A stretch of DNA of 64,000 bases from Streptomyces chromofuscus (GTDB lineage: Bacteria; Actinomycetota; Actinomycetes; Streptomycetales; Streptomycetaceae), in contig NZ_CP063374.1 of assembly GCF_015160875.1 (NCBI RefSeq), positions 7,419,283-7,483,282 of the forward strand, written 5' to 3'. Below are positions 26,643 to 34,164 of the stretch, in pieces. Made by a program: the position numbers and the translations under genes. Each line of letters opens with the position of its first letter. The stretch's first letter is position 1. Under the pieces are notes generated by a model, which ran no database searches, was not told the DNA's origin, and saw only the letters and a list, made by a program, of their open reading frames with translations.

Positions 26643-27137
26643 ATGGGCAGCGAAGGGACGCGCCCCGAACCGGTGACGGACGACGCGATGGCGGACGACG
26701 CCTACCAGCCCACCGGGACCAATGAGGAGCAGGAGGACGCCGCGCCCCTCGACCTGCAGGACGCCGTCGACGAGCGCACGTACGACGACACTCTGGACGA
26801 GGGCTACTCCCCGCCGGAGAAGCCGCTCGGCGTCACCAAGTACGGCACCACGGCCGCCGAGCAGAGCACCGGAGAGACCCTCGACCAGCGCCTCGCCCAG
26901 GAGCAGCCCGACGTCGACGCACCCGCCGGGGACGACATCGGCGACCTTCCCGGCGGCGAGGGGGAGCCGGTCGACCCCGAGGCGGGCGGCGAGCGAGCCG
27001 GGCGCCTGGTGGCCCCGGACGAGGGGGCGCACCCGGACACGACGAAGGAGGCCGTCGCCGACGACAAGGGCGTCGACGCCGGCGCGGCGGGCGCCGAGGA
27101 GGCCGCCATGCACGTGGTGGACGAGGACGACCTCTGA
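26643..27137 (+). CDS. DUF5709 protein
   Basis: This 164-residue, very acidic, probably disordered protein matches the actinomycete DUF5709 pattern: DEGYSPPEKPLGVTKYGTT near 55-75, ETLDQRLAQEQPDV near 83, RAGRLVAPDEG near 122 and EEAAMHVVDED at the end. The function is unknown; the family is widespread in Streptomyces and is found near stress and redox genes. ATG 26643 has a strong AGGAGG site. The neighbouring transhydrogenase is convergent. Confidence 0.9.
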   Translation: MGSEGTRPEPVTDDAMADDAYQPTGTNEEQEDAAPLDLQDAVDERTYDDTLDEGYSPPEKPLGVTKYGTTAAEQSTGETLDQRLAQEQPDVDAPAGDDIGDLPGGEGEPVDPEAGGERAGRLVAPDEGAHPDTTKEAVADDKGVDAGAAGAEEAAMHVVDEDDL

Positions 27138-27174
27138 CCACCCGGCGGCGCCGCACGCCCGTACCCGTCGCGGT

Positions 27175-28578
27175 TCAGTCGGTGATCCGGTCGATCTGGC
27201 GGAGCTTGTTCGTGGCGTCCAGGGCAGCCACCTTGTAGGACTCCGCCAGCGTCGGATAGTTGAACACCGCGTCGACCAGGTAGTCGACCGTGCCGCCGCA
27301 CCCCATCACGGACTGCCCGATGTGGATCAGCTCCGTCGCCCCCGTGCCGAAGCAGTGCACGCCGAGCAGCGTGCGGTCCTCGGGGGAGACCAGCAGCTTC
27401 AGCACGCCGTGCGAGTCCCCGATGATCTGTCCCCGGGCCAGCTCCCGGTAGCGCGAGACGCCGACCTCGAACGGCACCCGGTCCTCGGTGAGCTGGTCCT
27501 CGGTCCGCCCCACGAAGCTGATCTCCGGGATGGTGTAAATGCCGATCGGCTGGAGGTTGTGCATCCGCGCCACCGGCTCCCCGAAGGCGTGGTACGCCGC
27601 CGCCCGCCCCTGCTCCATCGAGGTCGCGGCCAGCGCCGGATAGCCGATCACGTCGCCGACGGCGTAGATGTGCGGCACCTGCGTGCGGTAGTGCTCGTCG
27701 ACCGCGATCCGGCCGCGGGCGTCGGCCGTCAGTCCGGCCTTGTCGAGGGCCAGGCCGTCCGTGAGGCCCTGCCGGCCCGCCGAGTACATCACCGCGTCCG
27801 CCGGAATCTTCTTGCCGCTCTCCAGCACGGTGAGGGCGCCCCTGGGATGGCGCTCGACCGCGGCGACGGTCTCCCCGAACCGGAATGTGACCGCGAGGTC
27901 CCGCAGGTGGTACTTTAGCGACTCGACGACCTCGACGTCGCACATGTCGAGCATCCCGGCCCGCTTCTCGACCACCGTCACCTTGCTGCCGAGGGCGGCG
28001 AACATGCTCGCGTACTCCATGCCGATCACGCCCGCACCGACGATGACCATGGACCGCGGGACGCGTTCGAGCGCCAGTACGTTGTCCGAGTCCATGATCG
28101 TGCGGCCGTCGAACTCCACGCTGTCCGGCCGGGCGGGCCGCGTGCCGGTGGCGATCACGATGTGCTCGGCGCCGATCAGCCGCTCCTGCCCGCCGACGTC
28201 CCGAAGGGCGACGGTGTGCGGGTCGGTGAAGCGGCCGGTGCCGGCGAACAGGGCGACGTGGTTGCGGGACAACTGGCTGCGGATGACGTCCACCTCGCGG
28301 CCGACCACGTGCTGGGTGCGCGCGATCAGGTCGGCGACGGTGATGTCCTCCTTCAGTCGGTAGCTCTGCCCGTACAGGTCGCGCTGGGTGAGGCCGGTGA
28401 GGTAGAGCACGGCCTCGCGCAATGTCTTGGAGGGAATGGTGCCGGTGTGGATGGAGACCCCGCCGACCATGTCGGGGCGGTCCACGACGGCGACCCGGCG
28501 GCCCAGCTTGGCCGCGGCGATGGCGGCCTTCTGGCCACCGGGGCCGGATCCGAGGACGAGCATGTCGAAGTCGGGCAC
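27175..28578 (-). CDS. sthA: soluble NAD(P) transhydrogenase
   Basis: This 467-residue FAD-dependent pyridine nucleotide-disulfide oxidoreductase family protein has the FAD motif GSGPGGQKAA at the start, second dinucleotide motif GAGVIGMEYA near 182, and the dimerisation domain with YTIPEISFVG. The redox-disulfide position reads GTIPSKT without cysteines, which separates Sth from dihydrolipoamide dehydrogenase and mercuric reductase. It equilibrates NADPH and NADH in the cytosol. GTG 28578 is chosen (MPDFDMLVLGSG); TCACACT sits just upstream, so a leaderless start is possible. Confidence 0.92.
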   Translation of the reverse strand: MPDFDMLVLGSGPGGQKAAIAAAKLGRRVAVVDRPDMVGGVSIHTGTIPSKTLREAVLYLTGLTQRDLYGQSYRLKEDITVADLIARTQHVVGREVDVIRSQLSRNHVALFAGTGRFTDPHTVALRDVGGQERLIGAEHIVIATGTRPARPDSVEFDGRTIMDSDNVLALERVPRSMVIVGAGVIGMEYASMFAALGSKVTVVEKRAGMLDMCDVEVVESLKYHLRDLAVTFRFGETVAAVERHPRGALTVLESGKKIPADAVMYSAGRQGLTDGLALDKAGLTADARGRIAVDEHYRTQVPHIYAVGDVIGYPALAATSMEQGRAAAYHAFGEPVARMHNLQPIGIYTIPEISFVGRTEDQLTEDRVPFEVGVSRYRELARGQIIGDSHGVLKLLVSPEDRTLLGVHCFGTGATELIHIGQSVMGCGGTVDYLVDAVFNYPTLAESYKVAALDATNKLRQIDRITD

Positions 28579-28897
28579 CCTCGGAAGTGTGACAGCCCAC
28601 CCGGCCTCTCCGTAAGGGCGAGGGCGCGGTGAGGAGACGGACACGGCGGCCTGCGGTGTCGCGGTGACGAGGCGGACACGACGGCGGGCGGGCCCACGGG
28701 AAGTGCCGGCACGGAGGCGGGCAGGGCGGCCTGTTGGCAGCGCCCGCGCGGTCAGCGAGCAGGGCCTGTTGGTGGTGCCTGCGCGGCGGGGAGAAGGGCC
28801 TGCCGGCGGTGCCTGCGCGGCGGCGCCGACGGCGCGTGGGTCAACTCCCGCGGGTCCTGGGGGCTGTCGGGGCCCGCGGGCGCTCACCCACGCCTGG
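28579..28897. other. intergenic region, no gene seen
   Basis: These 319 bp lie between sthA and the 68-residue gene. There is an imperfect direct repeat around GGTGCCTGCGCGGCGG (about 28776-28792 and 28819-28834). A large hairpin has outer arms GCGTGGGT (28834-28841) and ACCCACGC (28886-28893) next to the stop of the 68-residue gene, likely its terminator. No coding sequence is supported. Confidence 0.4.
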
Positions 28898-29104
28898 TCA
28901 GGGCAGCAGCTTGTCGAGCGCGGCGTCGCCCTCCTGTGCCAGCTTGCGCCGCGCCCACTCCAGGTTCTTCGGCGTGAGGTCCTTGCCCGAGGCAAGCACC
29001 ACGTCCTCCGGCGACACGTCCGTGCCGGTGCGGGGGTGGAGCAGGGCGTCCGGGGTGACGCGGTCCGCGGGCTGCCGGGACGCGTCGGGCTGTGGCGTCG
29101 ACAT
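28898..29104 (-). CDS. small hypothetical protein, 68 residues
   Basis: A polar N-terminal half is followed by a well-formed C-terminal motif SPEDVVLASGKDLTPKNLEW then ARRKLAQEGDAALDKLLP, which looks like a helical hairpin. I cannot assign a named domain. ATG 29104 is preceded by GGAGGAG at good spacing, which makes translation likely. A hairpin terminator follows its stop. Confidence 0.7.
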   Translation of the reverse strand: MSTPQPDASRQPADRVTPDALLHPRTGTDVSPEDVVLASGKDLTPKNLEWARRKLAQEGDAALDKLLP

Positions 29105-29201
29105 GATCTGCTCCTCCGGTCCGGGGTCTGCTGCGGACCCGATGCGGTCACCAGGTCCACTTACACCATTCAACGCCGGAGCACACCCTGCATCCGGAAG
29201 C

Positions 29202-30386
29202 TCAGGTTCCGGCCCTCCGGGCGGGCCCGGGAAGCGGGGTGCCGGGGACCTCATGCACCCGGTCCCGAGGGGCTCCGGGCTGCTCGGGTGGCCCGGGAGC
29301 GAGCGCCGGCATCGTGATGTCGTCGTGGATGCTGCGGGTGTGCCGGAGCAGGTCCGCCCACACCCGCTCGGGCAGGGGAGCGCGGCCGTCGACCCTGGTC
29401 AGGAGTGCCAGCCGCTCGGTCAGCGGGTAGAAGGCGCCCGCCGGGTCGCGCGCCTCGAGGACGCCGTCCGAGGCCAGGAAGAGCCGGTCGCCCGGCTCCA
29501 GCCGCACGGTCCTACCGCGGTGCTCGGCGGTGCCGGCGAGCCCGAGCCCGAGCGGCGTGCACGCCTCCACCCCGATCTCCGTGGCCGTCCCCGCGCGCAG
29601 CAGCACCGGCGGCGGATGCCCGCAGGCCACCACCCGCACGGAACGCACGTCGCGGGCGAACTCCAGCAGCACGGCGGTCGCGAAGAGATCGACGTGCCGG
29701 GCGTCGGCCGTGTCCACCGTCAGCCGGCGTTCCAGCCGGTCGGCCACCGACTCGAGGTCGGGCTGGTCGAGCACCGCCTCCCGGAAGGCGCCCAGCAGCG
29801 ACGCCACCGTGCCGATGGCCGCCAGCCCGTGCCCCTGGACGTCCCCCAGCGCCGCGCGCACCCCGTACGGGCCTTCGCGCACGTCGTAGAAGTCCCCGCC
29901 GACCAGGGCCCCGCGCTGCGCCGCCCGGTACAGGCCCGTACAGCGCACCGGGCCGACCGCCTCGGGCAGCGGCGGCAGCAGGGCCCGCTGCGCGGCCTCG
30001 GCGATGGTGCGTTCGAGGTCGAGCTCGGCGTCACGGCGACTGCGGACGAAGGACACGAACACGCTCAGCAGGGCGACGAAAGCGATCGTCCACAGATCCG
30101 TGTTGCCGGGCCGGTTCAGCTGGAGCGCCGGGATGTGCAGCAGCACGATCGCCGCCCCGCCGAGCAGCGCCGTCGCCAGCGGCCCGTACGACAGGACGGC
30201 CAGCGGGGGGATGGCGCCGAGCAGGAAGCCGATGTCGAGCGGCTCGTGGCTGATCGTCGTGGCCGCCGCCACGCCCGCCATCAGCGCGACCGGCAGGATC
30301 CGCACCCAGCGGGGCGGTGGGGCGCCCCGCAGCCAGCCCCGCCGGTCCCCGTGCCGGAGCGGTGACAGGACGTGCGCCATATCCAC
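29202..30386 (-). CDS. membrane-bound SpoIIE-type PP2C phosphatase
   Basis: This protein is about 392-394 residues. The N-terminal third has about four hydrophobic segments (residues 27-110; WVRILPVALMAGVAA, LLGAIPPLAVLSYGPLA, TIAFVALLSVFVSFV). A SpoIIE/PP2C domain follows from about 150 (GLYRAAQRGALVGGDFYDVR, ALGDVQGHGLAA, LFLASDGVLEARD). The metal-binding Asp residues are present. Such proteins couple a membrane signal to dephosphorylation of STAS antagonists. The start may be GTG 30386 or ATG 30380. It is a second phosphatase of the same class as the one at 13138. Confidence 0.87.
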   Translation of the reverse strand: MDMAHVLSPLRHGDRRGWLRGAPPPRWVRILPVALMAGVAAATTISHEPLDIGFLLGAIPPLAVLSYGPLATALLGGAAIVLLHIPALQLNRPGNTDLWTIAFVALLSVFVSFVRSRRDAELDLERTIAEAAQRALLPPLPEAVGPVRCTGLYRAAQRGALVGGDFYDVREGPYGVRAALGDVQGHGLAAIGTVASLLGAFREAVLDQPDLESVADRLERRLTVDTADARHVDLFATAVLLEFARDVRSVRVVACGHPPPVLLRAGTATEIGVEACTPLGLGLAGTAEHRGRTVRLEPGDRLFLASDGVLEARDPAGAFYPLTERLALLTRVDGRAPLPERVWADLLRHTRSIHDDITMPALAPGPPEQPGAPRDRVHEVPGTPLPGPARRAGT

Positions 30387-30474
30387 ACCACCACGCTGCT
30401 ACGCCGGGCCGGGCCCCGCACGTCGGGCGGGTGGCATGCCGGGGACCGGGTGTCATGCTGTCGAGGCGAGTCGC

Positions 30475-30828
30475 GTGGGGCGGACGGACGACGGAGCCGA
30501 CGTGGGCTTCGAGGGCGGGACCTGGCACGTGAGCAGCATCGGGGAGCCGGTCGGGGCGCCGGTCGGGCACATCGTCGTCGACGACGGCGACTTCCCCTGG
30601 CTGTCGGGCAGGTTCACCGCGGGGCCGGCCTTCGCCGCCGTCCGGGACCTGTTCGCCCGTGAACTCGCCCTGTCGCAGCGGGAGGACGAGGGCCGCCGGG
30701 ACGAGTGGGAGGCGGTGTACGACGAGATCCGGCGCCGGGTCTCGCTGTCCTCGCCGGAGGGGCCGGTGGCCGACTTCCTGCTGCACATCGAGGGCGACCG
30801 CGCCTGGTTCCGCTGGATCGACGGCTGA
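30475..30828 (+). CDS. hypothetical protein, about 117 residues
   Basis: The core reads FEGGTWHVSSIGEPVGAPVG near 21-40 and FLLHIEGDRAWFRWIDG at the end, with a helix-rich acidic centre (FARELALSQREDEGRRDEWE). I do not recognise the family. GTG 30475 has GAGG eight bases upstream; GTG 30502 has GGAG five bases upstream and would give 108 residues, so the start is uncertain. It runs in the same direction as the GlsB-type gene 95 bp later. Confidence 0.6.
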   Translation: MGRTDDGADVGFEGGTWHVSSIGEPVGAPVGHIVVDDGDFPWLSGRFTAGPAFAAVRDLFARELALSQREDEGRRDEWEAVYDEIRRRVSLSSPEGPVADFLLHIEGDRAWFRWIDG

Positions 30829-30923
30829 GAACGAATCAGCAGTCGTCCGAATTCTGGTTTGACAATCGCATCTCGGCGCATCCGGTAGGGGAACACAGTT
30901 CCGACGGAAGGTGTGGAGGAAAC

Positions 30924-31202
30924 GTGGGCATCATCGCCTGGATCCTGATCGGGCTTCTGGCCGGCGCCATCGCCAAGCTGCTGCTGCCGGGCAAGGACCC
31001 GGGCGGGATCATCATCACCATGCTGATCGGTGTCGCCGGCGGTCTGCTCGGCGGCTGGCTGGGGAAGGTCATCTTCGGCGTCGACTCGATCGACGGGTTC
31101 TTCGACCTGTCGACGTGGGTCGCCGCGATCGTCGGCTCGCTCATCCTGCTCCTGCTGTACCGGGCCTTCACCGGGGGCAGGCGTTCGCACCGTCACGCCT
31201 GA
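30924..31202 (+). CDS. GlsB/YeaQ/YmgE-family membrane protein
   Basis: This 92-residue protein has three hydrophobic helices (IIAWILIGLLAGAIAKLLLP; IIITMLIGVAGGLLGGWLGK; WVAAIVGSLILLLLYRAF) and the glycine pattern typical of the transglycosylase-associated/GlsB stress family, with short charged termini. It sits in the cytoplasmic membrane. The mechanism is not known; family members are induced by general stress. GTG 30924 is supported by GTGGAGG. A perfect terminator hairpin follows at 31246. Confidence 0.88.
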   Translation: MGIIAWILIGLLAGAIAKLLLPGKDPGGIIITMLIGVAGGLLGGWLGKVIFGVDSIDGFFDLSTWVAAIVGSLILLLLYRAFTGGRRSHRHA

Positions 31203-31245
31203 TGCGTGACGACGGGCGGTAGCGGGCCGCGGCCCGGAAGTCCCA

Positions 31246-31290
31246 CAGTGCGGGGGCACGGAACGGACATCGTTCCGTGCCCCCGCACTG
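31246..31290. terminator. perfect 20-bp-arm bidirectional terminator
   Basis: The arms 31246-31265 and 31271-31290 are exact complements over 20 bp (starting CAGTGCGGGGGCACGG) with a 5-base loop GACAT. It lies between the convergent GlsB-type and Gfo/Idh genes and can stop transcription from both sides. Confidence 0.85.
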
Positions 31291-31330
31291 CCGTGTCCGT
31301 ACGCGGCTCGGCGGCCGGGCGGCCGGGGCC

Positions 31331-32221
31331 TCAGTCGGCGGACCGGTCGAGCACGTCCTGCACCGACGCGAGGATTTCGGTGACCCGCAGCCCGAACGCC
31401 GCGTCGCACGCGTGCGGGCGTCCGGTGCGGGCGGCGGTGAGCAGCGCGTCGGCCGCCCGAGCGAACGCGGGTTGCGCGCCCTCGGAGCTCTCCGGCAGGG
31501 ACGTCACGCCGGACGCGCCCCGCAGTTCGACGGTGGCGCCCGCCGCAGCGGGCGGCGCGGTGAGGCTGAGGGCCAGGGTGCTGGACGCGCCGCTCGCATG
31601 GTCGAGGACGGCGTGCACGGTGTCCTTCGGACCGTACGCCGCGGCCGGCACGCCGGTCACGTCGCCGAGGACCGGCAGCAGTACGGACAGGGCGTGCGGG
31701 CCCACGTCCCACAGGGCGCCCTTCTCCCGCCGCCACGGTGACGCGGCGAACGGGCTGTCGGCGCTGGTGAACACCGCGCCCAGCCACTGGGCACGCCCGA
31801 CGAACCAGCCGTCGCTCGCGGCCTGTTCGTCGATCCAGGCCTCGGGCTCGGTCTGGAACCGGGTGGTGAAGAAGACCACCGAGGCGACACCGGACCGGCG
31901 CGCGGCCTCGGCCACGGCCCGGCCCTCGGCGACCGTCGGGGCCAGGGGCTTGTCGAGCAGCAGATGGCACTCCGCCCGCGCGGCGCGCGCCGCGAGGTCC
32001 GCCTGCACCGCCGGGGGCAGCGCGACCGCCACCGCGTCCACCTCGCCGAGCAGGGCGTCCACGTCGTCGTACGCGCGGGTGCCATGACGGTCCGCCAGCT
32101 CCTTGGCGGCGGCCGGACGGCGTCCCCACACACCCACGAAGTCGAGCCCGTCGTGTCCGCTCAGGACGGGGGCGTGCACCATCTGCGCCCAGGGGCCGGT
32201 GCCGAGCAGTCCGATACGCAT
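31331..32221 (-). CDS. Gfo/Idh/MocA-family oxidoreductase
   Basis: This 296-residue protein has an N-terminal Rossmann fold with GLLGTGPWAQMVHAPVL, then a D/E-rich NAD-binding strand. The conserved LLLDKPLAPT block (near 86-95) replaces the family EKP with DKP. The C-terminal alpha/beta dimer domain is present but somewhat short. Substrates are usually sugars, inositols or sugar-derived aldehydes and cannot be chosen here. ATG 32221 has GAGAGG upstream. Confidence 0.87.
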   Translation of the reverse strand: MRIGLLGTGPWAQMVHAPVLSGHDGLDFVGVWGRRPAAAKELADRHGTRAYDDVDALLGEVDAVAVALPPAVQADLAARAARAECHLLLDKPLAPTVAEGRAVAEAARRSGVASVVFFTTRFQTEPEAWIDEQAASDGWFVGRAQWLGAVFTSADSPFAASPWRREKGALWDVGPHALSVLLPVLGDVTGVPAAAYGPKDTVHAVLDHASGASSTLALSLTAPPAAAGATVELRGASGVTSLPESSEGAQPAFARAADALLTAARTGRPHACDAAFGLRVTEILASVQDVLDRSAD

Positions 32222-33038
32222 GTGTTGCCTCTCCCACGGTCCACAACCTGCGACGACCGGCGCCGAGAGGGCCGGTCGGGCTGAGCGTGTCACACGGACG
32301 GGGGACGGGGATACGGGGGTCCGGGTCGACGACGTTCTGACCCACGGCCGCACCCCGACACGCGTCCCACCCGAAGCCCGCAGACCACGCCCCGCATGCC
32401 GGAACCCACCGCACCGTGGCGCCTCGACGAACGACCCCGGCACCGACCGCGGTCTCGTGCCCCGGCATACCGGTCTCGACCCCGCACCCAGGGCACAGAC
32501 CCCACCCCCTGTGCCTCGGCGAACCGGCCTCAACCCCGCACCCCCGGCGTCGACCGCACCGTCGTGCCTCGGCGAACCGCCCTCAGCCCCCGCACCCCGG
32601 CCTGCCACGCCTTCCACGCCCCGCACCCCGGCCTGCCACGCCTTCCACGCCCCGCACCCGGCACCGACCCCCGCCGCCCCCGAGCCTCGGCCGACCCGAC
32701 CTCAACCCTGCACCCGTGCGTGGCCCTCCGCACCCGGCCCATCCCGGTTCCCGGCCCATCCCCGCACCCCGTCCTCACCCGCCTCGCGCCCGTCCTCACC
32801 CGCCTCGCGCCCGTCCTCACCCGCCTCGCGCCCGTCCTCACCCGCCTCGCGCCCGTCCTCACCCGCCTCGCGCCCACCCCGCCGAGACTGGTGACTTTGC
32901 CGGTGCCCCCGAGCCCGGTCCCCCTCGACAGTGGCACGGCCAGTCAGTCGGCGGCGCCCGCCGGGCCGATCCGTGGAAGCTCACGGCGTTCCCTGTGCCC
33001 GGGCGGGCCGCTTGCCACGATCGAGAGGACGACTCGTC
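32222..33038. repeat. low-complexity C-rich repeat region
   Basis: This 817-bp stretch between the Gfo/Idh gene and the cutinase has no supported gene. The part from about 32440 to 32890 consists of degenerate C-rich repeats. A unit resembling TGCCTCGGCGAACCGSCCTC followed by AACCCCGCACCC occurs about four times. A 31-bp unit (CGCACCCCGGCCTGCC then ACGCCTTCCACGCCC) is repeated twice at 32591-32652, and the 21-bp array lies at 32771-32875. The long open frames here are artefacts of composition. The cutinase promoter should lie at about 32900-33030. Confidence 0.7.
32771..32875. repeat. five perfect 21-bp tandem repeats
   Basis: Five exact copies of a 21-bp unit (GTCCTCACCCGCCTCGCGCC plus C) stand head to tail. 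Perfect identity indicates recent expansion by slippage or unequal exchange, and suggests the copy number differs among related strains. Confidence 0.95.
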
Positions 33039-33989
33039 GTGCAGCAGCACCCGCTCACCGCCCCCGTCTCCACCGCCCCCGTCTCCACCACCCCGCCGCC
33101 GCGCCGCGCCGGCCGCCGCGCGCGCCGGTTCGCCTCGGCCGCCGCGGCGATCGCCGCCGTCGTCGGACTCAGCACCCTCACGAGTCCCGGCGCCCACGCG
33201 GCCGACAACCCGTACGAGCGCGGCCCGGCCCCCACCACCGCCAGCATCGAGGCGTCGCGGGGCTACTACGCCGTCTCCGACATCAGCGTCTCCTCACTCC
33301 TCGTCACCGGCTTCGGCGGCGGCACGATCTACTACCCGACCACCACCGCGGACGGCACGTTCGGCGCCGTCGCCATCTCACCCGGGTACACCGGCACCCA
33401 GTCCTCCATCGCCTGGCTCGGCCCGCGCCTGGCCTCCCAGGGCTTCGTGGTGTTCACCATCGACACCCTCACCACGCTGGACCAGCCGGACTCCCGGGGC
33501 CGCCAGCTGCTGGCCGCCCTGGACTACCTCACTCAGCGCAGCTCGGTCCGCGGCCGCATCGACAGCAGCCGGCTCGGCGTGATGGGCCACTCCATGGGCG
33601 GCGGCGGCAGCCTGGAGGCCGCCAAGACGCGGCCCTCGCTGCAGGCGGCGATCCCGCTGACGCCCTGGAACCTCGACAAGACCTGGCCCGAGATCAGCAC
33701 ACCCACGCTGATCGTGGGCGCCGACGGTGACTCGATCGCCCCGGTCTCCTCGCACGCCGAGCCCTTCTACACCAGCCTGCCCGCGTCCCTGGACCGCGCC
33801 TACCTGGAGCTCAACAACGCCAGCCACTTCGCGCCGAACACGTCCGACACGACGATCGCGAAGTACAGCGTCTCCTGGCTCAAGCGGTTCATCGACAACG
33901 ACACCCGCTACGAGCAGTTCCTGTGCCCGCTGCCCCGTCCGAGCCTGACCATCGAGGAGTACCGGGGCAACTGCCCGCACACCTCCTGA
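33039..33989 (+). CDS. secreted cutinase/PET-hydrolase-like polyester hydrolase
   Basis: This 316-residue alpha/beta hydrolase has a signal peptide (about 1-55, twin-arginine-like RRARR then a hydrophobic stretch to AHA) and a mature enzyme starting DNPYERGPAPTT. The catalytic triad is S185 (GHSMGG), D231 (GADGDSIAP) and H263 (NASHFAPN). The oxyanion hole has Y117 (SPGYTG) and M186, the aromatic clamp W210 (LTPWN), and a C-terminal disulfide is likely between C296 and C312. By eye the mature part follows the actinomycete cutinases TfCut2/LCC nearly residue for residue (FGGGTIYYP, TLDQPDSR, IDNDTRYEQFLCP). These cleave cutin, triglycerides and PET. GTG 33039 has GAGAGGA upstream. Confidence 0.93.
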   Translation: MQQHPLTAPVSTAPVSTTPPPRRAGRRARRFASAAAAIAAVVGLSTLTSPGAHAADNPYERGPAPTTASIEASRGYYAVSDISVSSLLVTGFGGGTIYYPTTTADGTFGAVAISPGYTGTQSSIAWLGPRLASQGFVVFTIDTLTTLDQPDSRGRQLLAALDYLTQRSSVRGRIDSSRLGVMGHSMGGGGSLEAAKTRPSLQAAIPLTPWNLDKTWPEISTPTLIVGADGDSIAPVSSHAEPFYTSLPASLDRAYLELNNASHFAPNTSDTTIAKYSVSWLKRFIDNDTRYEQFLCPLPRPSLTIEEYRGNCPHTS

Positions 33990-34005
33990 CCCACCGGCCT
34001 TCCCC

Positions 34006-34053
34006 GTGTGCCCGTGCACCGGCGGACACCCGTCCGCCTGGGCACGGGCACAC
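34006..34053. terminator. nested hairpin terminator after the cutinase
   Basis: The outer arms GTGTGCCCGTGC (34006-34017) and GCACGGGCACAC (34042-34053) are perfect complements. An inner stem GGCGGAC/GTCCGCC (34021-34027, 34032-34038) sits inside. It lies 17 bp past the cutinase stop. Confidence 0.8.
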
Positions 34054-34164
34054 GCCGCACACCCGCCCTGCCCGGTGAACGGGCAGGTCACGGGCCGCAG
34101 GAGCCGCCGGTGACCGCGGACGCCAGGCTTCCACGCCCCGCCACCCGTCCGTAACGTCACGGGA

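Noticed and set aside
24351..27113. 920-codon minus-strand frame across APC permease and DUF5709
   Set aside because: It is composition-driven; it crosses two well-supported genes and has no conserved segment.
30004..30828. 274-codon frame ending in the 117-residue gene
   Set aside because: The upstream two thirds overlap the SpoIIE gene on the opposite strand; only the last part has its own ribosome site.
32396..33730. 444-codon frame through the minisatellite and cutinase
   Set aside because: The repeated VLTRLAP unit is a translation of the 21-bp DNA repeat; no start or family support, and it runs over the cutinase in the wrong frame.
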